DNA of 64,000 nucleotides, taken from the NCBI GenBank assembly GCA_948146395.1, contig OX411552.1, positions 7,941,686-8,005,685 of the forward strand, written 5' to 3'. This DNA is from Fragum whitleyi. Lineage: Eukaryota > Mollusca > Bivalvia > Cardiida > Cardiidae. Below the pieces are notes generated by a model, which made no database searches, was not told where the DNA came from, and worked only from the letters and a program-made list of their open reading frames with translations. Below are positions 46,267-60,300 of the stretch, one piece after another (within the stretch, counting starts at the first letter, position 1; every line of letters begins with the position of its first letter). The position numbers were made by a program, and so were the translations under genes.

Positions 46267-48313
46267 CCATCAACCAATTCTTCAGGCAAACTTTTCAGAC
46301 ATTTGTTTCATCAGAAAATGTTTATGTTTAACCAATATTTCGTAAATATACCAGCCAGACACAACCAGCCCATTGTAGGAAATAAAAAAAAAATGATGAA
46401 GAGTGATTTTATTTCAACTTCCAATTAATCCGTAAATAAAAAGTCCCTGTTGTACAAGCCTGGTTTTGGAATTACATATCCCTAAATATAGATCACGGCT
46501 ATCTTTTTTTAGTCTCCTCCGACATATACGAGGGTTGTTGAAAAATAAACCGGATTTCGCCTCGCAAAATTTTATCTTTAAAGCAGTCAAACTAAATTTG
46601 GTATCATTCGCTGTCGGAATTCAATCCAAATATGGTTATGTAGAATTAATATAGTTATCGAACATAGCGCGCGCGCATCCGCCGTATAAAATGTTATGGA
46701 AACGAGTATCCGGCGCAGCAGATAAAATAATACATATATTTGGTCTTCGTTTGTAAATATTCTTTCTTTTCTAACTGTTAAAACATTTCAAAATTAACTG
46801 AGTTGCTGGAATAAGTATTACACATACCTTGTCTTAATTTGAAGTAATTTGACCATATAGTTTTTCAATAATATTCGTTTAAAATGTGGCGGGGTAAGTG
46901 TTTCGGAACGTTCTAGACGACGTCACCTGAATGCTCTGAATTTTAATCTTGAATTATTCTATTCATTATCTACCAAATTAACGAAAGTCATAAATCAAAC
47001 ACTTGTCACGCTGAGAGAGAAGGGTTCATTCTTCCAAATGCTTAATTTTCATCGGTGAAGACGCTTCCGTGCCCCGTGAGATAAGAGGAAGAAACGACAG
47101 AGAGAAACTTGTCAAAGCAACTATAGGAGCGTTAATTGTCGAGTCTCTGGAAGATACAGGCGATTTACTAAGGGGTACCTTTCTTAGAACTTTGACGTCG
47201 TACCATTCGATTTTACCTTTATATAAACCATAAAAGCACAGCTTAATTACAGGAACACTCAATTCATCCTTCTCCTATGAATAACGAGTCGTGACAAGCT
47301 GAATTACACAACACCAAATGTCTCAATTCTCGACAACGTCGCCAACGTCATGTACAGTGCGCCGCCCCTTTATACCAATGTACTTTTGTTTGCGTGTGAA
47401 ATGAATATTCATCGTTCAACTGCTTCAGGCTTTGGCAAGTTTGATCATATAAAATGTCCCGTTAATATGAGTATACTTTTTTCACATAGCGAAAAATCAG
47501 TGATGATTAATAGACCTAATCCGGATCAAAGTTGAACATCCCTCGTATGATCATTTTTTTTTCTCTCACATACATCACGTTCATTTTCAAAGCCTAATGG
47601 TGTCTTTATCTAATTTATTTGTCGAGATTTCTCCGATTTTTTTCTTTCCCAATTAAATATGACCATGACTGCGTATTGATTTCGAACAATTTATGAGTAT
47701 AGTCATTAAAAACAGTGTAAAAGCCATGGTATGGTGGCATATTACCGCCATGGGATATGTGAATGCTGTTTCTTGATACATTGAAAACGACCAAGAAAAA
47801 AATTATTTTTTTTCTTGAAATCTTATCTTTATATATGCAGTAGTTTCGGGACAGGAATAAGTATTTGTCACTAATTCGATTTTTTTGTATGTGTACAGCC
47901 TTTCTCCAAACAAGTAGGACCGTTCTCACGCCGATGAGATATAGAGAATAACGCGTGATATTCTTAAAACATCAATGTTATCGGGTCGAGGTTGGGAGAA
48001 TTTATCATGACGAGGCTTGGCCGAGTTATGATAATTTCGCACTATCGAGACCAGATGAGATATAGAGAATAACGCGTGATATTCTTAAAACATCAATGTT
48101 ATCGGGTCGAGGTTGGGAGAATTTATCATGACGAGGCTTGGCCGAGTTATGATAATTTCGCACTATCGAGACCAGATAACATTGACATTTTAAGACACGT
48201 ATATGTTATTCATTGTATGTTATATGTTATTTATCATGCAACCGTTTTTGCAATTATTTATTACAGGGCCTCTCAATATATTAAGGGTCCGTGATTATTA
48301 TAAACCCTTAAAA

Positions 48314-48355
<42 letters not shown>

Positions 48356-51300
48356 GGTGAAAGTGTAAGCAAATTGTTTCTAAAAATTGACTGTCTAATA
48401 TAAGTCAGGTGATTCCAGGTAAATACAGGCTTCACTGCATGATAAAGAGTAATTCAAGGAACACTAAAAGAATGAATACGTTAATTTTCAAAATACTGAA
48501 ACTAAACGAAACATTTATTATCAATTATTTGAACGAAAAAACAGTCTGAAATGGTTTAAAACAATACCGTAAAAAATCTAAAGGAGCCCCATGCTCTTAT
48601 ATATCACAATACTCACACCCCCTTCACACATCAAAATAAACCTTTTTTGACAGATTTTCGAAAAACTAGAACCCCCACACGTATCAGATAAATTACACGA
48701 TTATTTCATCTACGAGTCAAAATACTAACTTCAAGCCTTTCTGATAACCCATTGCTTAAAAACATTTTGTTTTGTTTTTCAACTGGTTTACTGAATATAC
48801 TTTATCCTGAATTATTTTCGAGGCATGTAAACCTCAATTCTACACTTAGTTTAATTCAAAGTACTCTCAAAATCCCTTCAAAATCAGCTATGACTCAGGA
48901 AATAAGTCGAAAAAATAATTTTCTAAGTAAAATTATACTTGAAAACGAGTTTGGATATATATAGATGACTTCTAAATGCGAGATGTCGGAGATCGACCAA
49001 AATACATCACCCGACATATTTCGATTACTTTAGAAAGCCTCTTACAAGAATAATGACGTCACTAATTCTGTTTTTAAGTTGGAATGCGGAGCAATTCCAA
49101 CTTAGATTTAACAAAACCGCAAAATGAACACAAGATAATTTCATTTCGGGTTTTTTGATAACACACATCACGTGATAAGGATGTGAATACACGTCGGCCT
49201 GTTTTGTTTATCTCAGCTGGACATAGACATACAGTTTATTTCACCAAGAAGTAAGAATGCTAAACAATTACACAAATATCACTTCATGTAAATTATTAAC
49301 ACGCTAATTTATGTTTTAAACGATGTTTATTGAAACTTGCGTACGAATTTATTTGCATTACTATATTTGGAAATCATGTGATAAGTCAAGTCCAATAAAG
49401 TTAGCTGTTGACAATAGCACTAGCCAATCACGTGATCTGCTTATTTGATAATGTCGCGACCTGTTTTTCGTAGAATTGTGGCAATAGTACATCACTCACG
49501 TGATCTGCTTATTTGGTAATGTCGCTACCTGTTTTTCGTAGAATAATGTTATAGCTTCTTTTAGAGGTCTAGTTTCTCTTTCTGAACGCCCTTATTACAC
49601 ATGTCTTCAACAAACTACTCAAATGTTTTGTATCAAATTGTAACGTAAACAATCATTAGAAACGCGCTACATCTACAGATATTTACCTGCATGAAAAACC
49701 CGATCTAATAAATATTCTCGTTTTATTACTTCTCTAAAAACGGAACCCCATTTCTAAATCGCGCGAAAATTTAACTTGATGGTGGACGCAGCAAGGATCG
49801 ATGAAGGTATAGATCCACAAGTTTAAGTGAGTGATCAAAGGTCAATTTTGTCGATACGTGAACACAACTCTTCCCTCATTTAAGGACAGATTTTGATGAA
49901 ACTTTCACAGAATGTTCCTAGTGACCTGACCTTGTGCATATTGTCCGGGTTTAGTGAATATAAGCCGCGTCCTGGAAAAAGGGGCCTTCATTTATAAAGT
50001 CTTGTGAACGCAACTCCTCCGTCATTTATGGACCGATTTGGATGAAACTTTCACAAAATGTTCCTAGACACCTGACCTAGCGCATATAGTCGCGGTTTGG
50101 CAAATGTTAGCCGTGTCATGGAAAAAAGAAAACATTTTTGTGAACGCAGCGTCTCCTCCATTTCTGGAATGTTTTTGGATGAAACTTTCACAAAATATTC
50201 CTAGTCACCTGACCTGCCTATATAAAGTCGTGGTTTGGTGAATTACAGCTGCGTCATCGAAAAAGGGACCTTCTTGTAAAAATTATTGTTAACGGAACTC
50301 CTCCTTTATTTATAGACTTATTTTAAAAGAAAATCTACGAAATGTTCATTGTAACCTGAATTTGTGCATGCTGTTGCAGTTAAGTGAATTTCAGTCGCGT
50401 CATGGAAAATGGGGACCTTCATGTCAAAGTTCTTGTGAATGCAACTCCTCCTTCATTGACAAAAATGGCCCTGTTGTTACTTTTCTTATAATACAAATTG
50501 TACATTTGAGATAAAAGTTAACAGCTCTCTTTTTTAAGGATTGATTTGGTTGATACTTTCAAAGGTTATTCTTCATCTTGTTATATTATTATTAGTTGAA
50601 GTTTAAAGAGGTATTAAACCCCATTCAATCCATCAATCATAACGAACAGTTTGGGCTTAACAATGTAAATAAGTAATCTGCAAATGTTTTGAATTTTGTT
50701 CTGTCAAAATAAGAAGTGTCTATAAGTGTTTTTGTGAAACAGCAGCAGAGTGACGGCGTATAATGTGCCTATGGGACTCTTGTTACTCTAGCAGAGGGTT
50801 TTCTGATTATTTAGCTTTAATCATACCAATTTTCCAAGTGCAATATAGTAAAATAAAAAAAAAAGATATACCGGAAAGAATTGATGCACCAGCATTTTGT
50901 ATTTTGATTTAGCTCTAAGATAATCGTACGATTGTCGCAAAATATTTATATAATGGTATTAAATTGTTATATCTATCGTAGGACCTTACTCTTTTTTGAT
51001 CGGGGCAAAAAACAATTGCTTAACCTTAATTGGTTTAGGAAAGCAAAGAATAAAGATTCACCAGATTTTATTTAATTATACGTATTTAAATAAAAAAAAA
51101 AGCTGTCTTAGTAAAGACTCTGTTATTCCACTCTTCAGGCGAAACTTTGATTATTGAAATTCCAGTGTTTACAGTGAATCATCTACAAAGCTGCAAAATC
51201 GCAAACAATAAAAAATGGGAGTATTTTATGTTAGGTAAACGCAAAGTGTGAACCATCATTTCAAACAGTGAATAATTCTATAGTAAAGAAATGAAATTTC

Positions 51301-54300
51301 AATGTATCAAAGTGTTCTGTGTAGTAACACTGCTACGACAACGATAACTTACGCATGAAAGATTAATTATTAATACTTTCATCTGCAAGCGTTAGAATGG
51401 AATAACCGAAATTTTTCACAATACGTTCCATTCAAACGCAAAGTAATACCAGGGATTATTTTGGGATGGGCCGTACTGATTTTGAGGACAAACTATTTGT
51501 TTTAGACTTAATCTGATTACAGTTTTGGATGGGCCTCATATATAATCTATTCAAATCTGGTGCTTATTTTTATCTAGGATAGGTATTAAGGATTCTTGGG
51601 CCCACCACTTTTTCCTAATGGCCCATAAATATTGCAGATGGCCCATCAAAATCTAAGATTTTACATGTAAATGAATAGGACATGGGCCATTGGCCCATTT
51701 CAATGGCCCATCATGGAATTGATCCAAAAATGTCCCTGAATAGTCAATGAGAAACAAAACCAGGGTCTCTGCTGTTGCATCTATCCTTTTGAAGAATTTT
51801 GTATAAGAATTAAAATAAAAAAAAAAAAAATAAAAATAAAAAATAAAAAAAAAAAAAAACAATTAACGAATCCCAATTATAATTGAAAATGATGATAATG
51901 ATAAAAAGATTAAAAGTTAAGACCTCGAAACATTCACCTAGAACTTGGTACATTTGCTCATTTTACCAGGAGGTATCAGGTACAATTAGTCGTGTAATTC
52001 TCCACACACCCGGCGCGACAGCCCGATGTCGTTGTACTCTCGTTGAAATAATCATTATTTCAGGACATACAAGTACACATCTTTTTGGTCAGTATGATGA
52101 TTTTATGTTTTGTAATTTAAGGGACAGTTTACCCACTAACGCGTAGGTTTATATCAGATGACCTGCACGTGCAGATGCAAAGGTTAAATTTTACGATACA
52201 AATTGTCTATGATTTTCAAAGATTTTTGTGAAGGCCATTTACGACCATCTTAAGTATAGTATAATGGTACGATAATCATAAGAATAATCATACGATTTTT
52301 CTACTTTCCACCGGAATACTTACAATACTCATGAGCAATTATGCTTTTTCTCCTCGATTCGCGCATGGTAGTTATATCATCTGCGTTTACATTGATTTAA
52401 AGTGAGCATCAATCTATTTTCTTGCCTTTTTCTTTAGCACAATTATGTTCTCTCATTTCTTTCTTTTTATCATTTTTCTTTCGTCAGAATCAGGCTTGTA
52501 TAGCGATTCAGGGGTTTAAGCGTTTCTCGTTGTTGAAATAAATTGATTTATATACGCCCATCAAAAGACGAGACATACTATGTGATCACCTGTGGTGGGC
52601 GGGAGGCGTCAGCTTCATAAGTCACCGTCTCTTGAACGCATTCCAACTTATCAGTACTTTCAGTACTTTGATTATGGGCAGTATTCAAGAAAAGTGTTGG
52701 ATTTCGATAGTTGATGTTAAAAATCTAGTTCTCAAGACATGTTAGCTTGATACTGCACTTTCCTTTATTCTACGTTATTCTGCGTTTTTTATTTAATTAC
52801 TTTTTCTCTAAATAACCATACAAAGCGTAGATAAAAGTCAGTGTGACACATGTTACTTTTATACTTTTATAAACTGCTTTCATATTAAAACTTATATATA
52901 TATATATATGTATCATAATCGACTAAGTTAACGCTATAATATTTCTTTGACCCATACAAATATAATAAATGCATCTTGTTGTTCACCTCGTGTGAAATAT
53001 GTCTGTCTCTTCAACATGGAGGATGTGTTGGATGATGGATACCCCTACTATATGTTATAGTAGAGCTATCCTTCTTCGAATACATCATGATATTGAGCAT
53101 AGGACTCCAATATTTTAAACTTGCCGAGTATAGGATACTATTTTCATCAGTCCCTTCAATCCACCATATTCATTTTCTTCTGTTAATTGTTAATTGAAAT
53201 AACTTGACTACTTTATATGCATTTCATGCTAGTTATATATATGCAGCATTTCCGCCATTGTCACACGTATGTAAATCTATATATTTTGACGATGAACGAT
53301 TTCGTTCAAGTCATATGAATAAAACTTATATTATGTTATGTTATGTTATGTTATGTTCAAAAATACCCCTACACGGACTTACTCAAGTTTGCAACCCCAA
53401 ATAATTCATAGTCGCAAGCTATTTCATCATATCGCGAAAACACAGAAACTCAACAAATATATCATTTTGGTTCTTTACTAATGTTGAAAAATTTATAATT
53501 CTTGACTATATATAGATTTCTGAAAAATAGAAGAAAAGCACATCCCGCTCTTAAGATGATAACCTGCATAAGAAATTCATAATGCTTATAAACAAAAACA
53601 ATAGTATTAAAAAAAAACAAAAAAAACAAAAACAGAACGGCAGTAGATCTATTTTCCAGGGATAATTTCAATTCACATTGAATATCCAGGGGCCCGTTCT
53701 GAAAAACTTCTTAAGAAAAAAATAATCGTAAGTCAAAATCACAAATCGGACCTGGTGTTTTCATTCATTCTTAGATTCCGTCTTGCGACATCTCATTGGA
53801 ACCGTCTTTATAAGACGATTCCAATGAGATGATGCATGACAGAATTCTATAACTAGTTACCACTGTAGAAGCAACTTTAATTTTTGACAAAAGCAAAAAT
53901 GATCGTAAGATGTTTAGTAAAACAGGCCCCAGGCTCCTCATCATCTGTCCAATGCGCAAACATGAAATTGTTGGAGATGTCGCCCACAGGCTGAAATCTT
54001 ATTTTGATCTAAAAACATGAAAGTGTTGTCGGTGATTCTTTAATTGTACCAATCACGAGCATTAGTAAGCTATACCTACCCTATTTCTAATAGATTTATT
54101 CTTTAATTGTACAAATCACGAGTCTTGGTAAGATATGTCTACCTCATTCTAAAGGATTTATTCTTTAATTGTACAAATCACGAGCCTAAGTAAGCTATGT
54201 CTACCTCATTCTAAAGGATTTATTCTTTAATTGTACAAATCACGGGCCTTGGTAAGCTATGTCTACCCTATGTCTAATAGATTTATTCTTTAATTGAACA

Positions 54301-57300
54301 AATCACGAGTCTTGGTAAGATATGTCTACCTCATTCTAAAGGATTTTTTCTTCAATTGTACAAATCACGGGCCTTGGTAAGCTATGTCTACCCTATTTCT
54401 AATAGATTTATTCTTTAATTGTTCAAATCACGAGTCTTGGTAAGATATGTCTACCTCATTCTAAAGGATTTTTTGTTTAATTGTACAAATCACGAGCCTT
54501 AGTAAGCTATGTCTTCCTCATTCTAAAGGATTTATTCTTTAATTGTACAAATCACGAGCCTTGGTAAGCTATGTATACCTCATTCTAAAGGGTTTATTCT
54601 TTAATCGTACAAATCACGAGCCTTTGCAAGCCATGTCTACCCCATTCTAAAGGATTTATTCTTTAATTGTACAAATCACAAGTCTTGGTAAAATATGGCT
54701 ACCTTATTTCTAAAGGATTTATTCTTTAATTGTACGAATCACGAGACTTGGTAAGCTATGTCTACCCTATTTCTTAAGCATTTATTCTTTAATTGTACAA
54801 ATCACGAGCCTTGGTAAGCTATGTCTACCTCATTCTAAAGGATTTATTCTTTAATTGTACAAATCGCAAGCCTTGGTAAGCTATGTCTACCCTTTTTCTA
54901 AAGGATTTATTCTTTAATTGTACAAATCACAAGGTTTGGTAAGCTATGTCTACCCTATTTCTAAAGGATTTATTCTTTAATTGTACAAATCACGAGCCTT
55001 GGTAAGCTATGTCTACCCGATTTCTAAAGGATTTATTTCGTCCATCACTATAGAAAATAAATGGTAATTAAGATTATTAGTGCCTACAAATGACAAAACA
55101 TTTTGTCGGCCGGACTCCATAGTGAGAAAAAACAGAGCTCATTACTACAAGTCTTGCTAAATGTATGTTTGCTCTATTGTAATGGTATTATCCTCATATG
55201 ATTATTTATACTCGTTTCCCAGGCAACAGAAAGAGTAATTACAGATTTGTACGAAATTCATGGATATTTAAAGGAAAGCTTGTGTGTGGCGCCCGTTTGT
55301 GAAAATATAGCTTCCACGTGTCTTTTATGATAAATAAAGTGAATGTCTTGAACAATAAAACGACATATTCAGTGCATTTGGATGGCAGAACAAGTCTTTA
55401 CTCTAAAACCTCGTTCATCTTTTTACATGTTGTGGAACAACATCACCATTTTTGTGAAAGCTAAACTTTTTTCTTCTGAAATGAAGAAATGTGTGATGTT
55501 TTAGATTTAATTCTTGAAAGAAAACATGTTCTATGTATTTTTCTAGACGGAATTGTTTCATGTTAGAAGGGCAATTGGAATATTTTATCCTCGACAAAAC
55601 ATCACGTGGATAAATGTCAAATCACAATACTATGCCGACAATGTTAAAAGTATTTTATTTTCTTCTTCTTCATTATGGACTTTCAAACAGCGGACTACTA
55701 TCAATTAAGATAGGTGTAATTCTGATGGAGTCGGCCCCGGAACCGTTCGACCTGCGGCGAGTTGGTCCGGCCATTAAGATAGCGTTAGATCGCGTGGTGA
55801 CTAGGTACAATGTTAGTTTTGACGCCGTATTTCGGCATTACTCGGGTGTCTGTCCGTACGAACCGCCCGCTGGTATTTTATCTGAGATGTACCATTTTGA
55901 CGATATAAAGGCTGTGATTGGTCCCGCTTGCTCCCAAGGACTCTTGGCGTCGGCCCGTCTGGCGCAGTACTACAAAATGCCCATGATAACCGGACTTGGG
56001 GATCTGTTAGTGAGACAGACGGACGTAGACATGTTCAGATCACTCACGATTCTATCTTATGATCTACAAAAGCTTTCATGTGAGTAGTATTAAGAAGCAT
56101 TTTGTATTGAAAACCCAGCTCATTCTTCCTCGAACAGACATTTAATATTCAACCAATACTTAGAGTTTGTTTGAAAGAAGCAATATCCACTATATGTGTG
56201 GCCCGTCACGCAAATGGGACCATCTTGGAATTCTGTTAATAGTATTTAATTGATAGAGATTGATTCTAGCGCAGGTCAACCAGAGATCGCATTTCAATAT
56301 TTTTTTGATATAAGAAGGTAAACTGATCTTTCTAGTTTCAGAAAATCAGATCACTGCGAAAAGTTTCGGCCAGTTCGCGCAGTCTGATGAGGGTCGTGAC
56401 TCTACGCAATACAAAGACGGCTCCTTTTTTATGGGACGTTTTTTTTTATAAACTATTAAACGATTGTTGACAGCGTCCCTGGACCCCCGTGAAACCAGAG
56501 CGTTTTAGAGAAGACGGGGATATTTGTTAATTTTATGGAGGTATGAAACTAAAAACTTCGAAGAGTTTTTACATAAGTGTGATTTGGGGTTTTATTTTCA
56601 TACATCCATGAAAATTAATAAATGATTCGTTGTAAGGAATATGTTTCTCTGGTATACTTTAATTTTTTTGTGAGCCGTCATGCGAAAAAGGACCATCTAG
56701 GAACTTTGTAAAATAAACATTTGAAAAAAAGAAATTGGTTCTAGAACAGGCCAACCAGAGGTCGCATTTCAAAAGTTATTTTTCAGGAAGGTAGATTGAT
56801 CATTCTAGATTCAGAAAATAAGCAAAGTGCGAAAATTTTCGACCCTAGTCAGTCTGCGCAATCCGCGCAATCTGACTAGGGTTGGAACTTTACGAACATT
56901 TTTCTGATTTTTGTGATATTCTAGTAAAACTGTTAATCAAAACTAAAATGATAATTATCCTCAAGTACGAAAGATGGGGGTCAATCAAAGCAAAGAATCT
57001 GGATTTTTATCTACCTATTACATATTTAAAAAATTCTATTTAGATATTCGCTCATACAAAAAATCAAGTAAAATCTAAGAAGAAAGTCATGAATGAATAA
57101 AGTTTGGAATCAGATATGTCAAACATTTCTTTTATCGCGCGCTGAAATTTGTCTTTTTACAAAGCTTTGAATTTAGGCTTGAGTATGTGCAACTTCACCT
57201 TTTCACAAACCTCCTAGATTAAGCTTTTACAAGCTGTTTTTAAGACATATTCAAATAACGATACATGCTTGATAAAACTCCACAAATGGGAATGAAAGAC

Positions 57301-60300
57301 ATTCACATAGTTACTGATAAGCATGAAGTATCAGTATAAGACGTGCTGCTGGACAGACGGGCCTGTTTTGGCGATTTGGCATGCGTTCATTTGACTTAGT
57401 GTGCATTACTACAATTCTTAATTAATTGATATCCAATGCCCTGGTGATTATTGTCAAACATTTTTGCCACAGGCATTTGATCAATTTTTTGAGTGCGGAT
57501 TGCTACCTACTTTTCCCAATGGAACCTAGTTCAACTCTTATTGAAAGTTTGCCACTGTGTTGCCTCTACTGTGATCGATTCTTATGAAATGTCAAGAGTG
57601 AATTTCGTGACAAAGTGTACTGTCGTAACGTCAAAAGCTCGTATAATTTTCAAAAAAAAAAAAAACGTTTCTGTAGCACTATCAAGTTTGTATTAACAGT
57701 TTTGGTTAAGATATACTTGAAGTGTTGTATACAAAAAGAAAGTGAAACTTAAATGGTTTGCAATTATTTGGCAAATGAATTTTGCAATGCGAAATAAAAA
57801 TAACGTCTAACTTTTCGATGACCTGTAATTCCTTTAGTTATTTGAATGAAAGTTTTTTTAATTTTCTTCTTAAAGCGTTAATGCTTTACGAGTACTCGTC
57901 GACAAAACTTTTATCCTCGATGCATATGATCATTGTCTTTAGAAATCGTAGATCGTGATAAAACGAAATTTAATGAAATTATTCTCCGGCAGTAAAAAAC
58001 TGCAGGTATGCCAGTAAACGACGTTTCGTTTATGCTTTTTTGTGAATTATCGAAAAATAACGGTAGATGATCATTTGATTGCCGCATAATCAGTGAACTT
58101 TTTAAAAACTTTTACCCTGCTTTCCTTCATTTCACAATATCTGACTTTATCTAATCGGTGCCCAAAATGTGATTATGCAAATATAAGTTATCAAAGACAA
58201 AATATTGGCAATAACTTTTGCGTACATACATGTACAGGCCTATAAGTCTACCACCACGAGGTGTTTGAAACAGTTAACAACATCGTGAAATTGACAAAAT
58301 GAATAATTTTGGAATGAAATTGAACGATTGTTTGGAGCGAGTTTTGAAAGAATTTAAAGGAGATAATCCAATATCGCTAATTTTGTTTAGGATAAACACA
58401 ATAAGCAATTTTTTTAACCTTCCTTTGTTAAAATATGCAAACAAGTTCTACAAAAAGGTTACTACTTCTTAAAGAACCAAGCAGACGCTTTGGAGCTTTT
58501 TGAATGTTTTGAGTGAGTCTTTGGAAAGAGTGAATGGTTTACTAAGTGGGCGATTTAAAATGGTTTTGTTTCAGATGAATATCAATTTCATGATGTCGTT
58601 AACTGAATCTGGCACTGAGCTCATACAAGACATAAACAAATATAAAACTCAAATGTATTTCAAATGTCCATCAATCGTAAATCTAAACAGTTTTCACAAT
58701 GTTTTAAAAATGAGCTAGCTATTGATGTTTTTAAGCAATCATGATTTAATTGTATTTAGTCTAAGAGTATATTAATCTTTATATTGAAATAAGGTCAGAA
58801 ATTGACATCGAGAAGTTATAATTCCTCTATTTGAAACAACGAACAGCTCCTCCGATGTTCATCACACAAATTCCTTATCGAAATTGAGCGACACGCATAT
58901 CGACGTTTTTGACGAAATGAGAGAAAAAAGCACCTATTGTAATAAGAATGACATAGAAGAAGTGTATAATTTTGTCGTAGTCTGTCCACAGTATTCAGAT
59001 ATCAGAAATGAATAGATTAAGAGATATTATTGAACACCACCAAGAAAGTATAAACATTGATGTTCAAGCACTGATAACCCTACTTTTCAGTAAAACCTTT
59101 GTAAGTTTGTTGTGAAAGCTTTTAATTTGCGTCGTGCCTTGTATTAATTTCACTTGATATAAATAACCAGCGTCAAAATATTTCATCATAGAATTGCATT
59201 TGAAAATTAGAGATTTTGGGTTTATCCTCCAATTATTTTAAAAAATATTTGATCCTTTACAATGGCATCTTTTGATCTTATTACTATACAAATATGCGAG
59301 TGATAACATCCCATATGATATTCAATATGATATCAAATGGATAATTTTAGAATAATGACACAATGCGGTTATCTTTAGAAACTTGCATTTCTGTTAGAAA
59401 CATCGGCGAAAACAAGGCAAAAAGAGGTTATAAGATAAACATTATACGTAATTAGTGCATTGCATGAAAAAATATCGTACTCGGTTGTTGGAATTGATAA
59501 ATGTCTCGACATAGCCTCGACAATTATCAATTCCCCCCAACCTCGTTAGATATTTCTTACCATACAAAACACTTAGTACGTCTTAAATGTATGAGTACCA
59601 GTATGTGGATGGGTCGTCACAGCAACACATTCATGAAGATAATACGAAGTTGCTTTGACAGTGTGGTTGCCGATCGACTATATAAAACAAATGTCTATTC
59701 TGTAGCAGGCAATGGGTATGACAGATCTATTATCCTCATTTGATGTTGCAGCGCTCTCCTCTTATATCAGATAAAATTTACGTAATGCCGTTATTAACGA
59801 TTGTCAATTTCCATATTTCACAACTTTATTCACTTACGCTCAAATTATTTTCGCATATTGGTTGTATACTTCTGAGATTAAGATCTGTAAGATCAAATCT
59901 GTTTAATAAGGAATCAATTAAAAATTATTGAAATATTACCAGTAAAAGGGCAGATAACCTTAACATGCAAACAAGCATAGAAAGGTACCTTGTGATTTTG
60001 AAGGTTAAACTACTTTCACATGAACTCTCCGACGCGTCGGCGATACGCGTCGGTGATACCTCCCCGACGGCTTTTATGTGAAAAAGCGGTGACCAGCCGG
60101 CGACTGATCGGTTAAAAGGCCGAAACAAAAGTTTTTTTTACTGAGATCCGCGGTTCGTTGGTGAGTTATATATCTTGAAGGTAAACACTGGTCGACTAGT
60201 CGAAGACGTCTTCTAGATCTATGTAAGTCGATATTTATCGACAACCAATCGCGGCCGGACTTCGGTTGAATTTGTACCCATCGCAGTATGTCATTTCATT

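Noticed and set aside
46466..47262. Two frames inside the mariner-like element as possible transposase pieces
   Set aside because: Neither shows catalytic or helix-turn-helix motifs that I can recognise.
48315..48352. Long A-run as the poly(A) tail of a processed pseudogene
   Set aside because: The bases before it carry no recognisable gene remnant and no target duplication was found.
54035..55036. CRISPR-like array
   Set aside because: The 62-bp units are contiguous without spacers and the window is clearly eukaryotic; it is a minisatellite.
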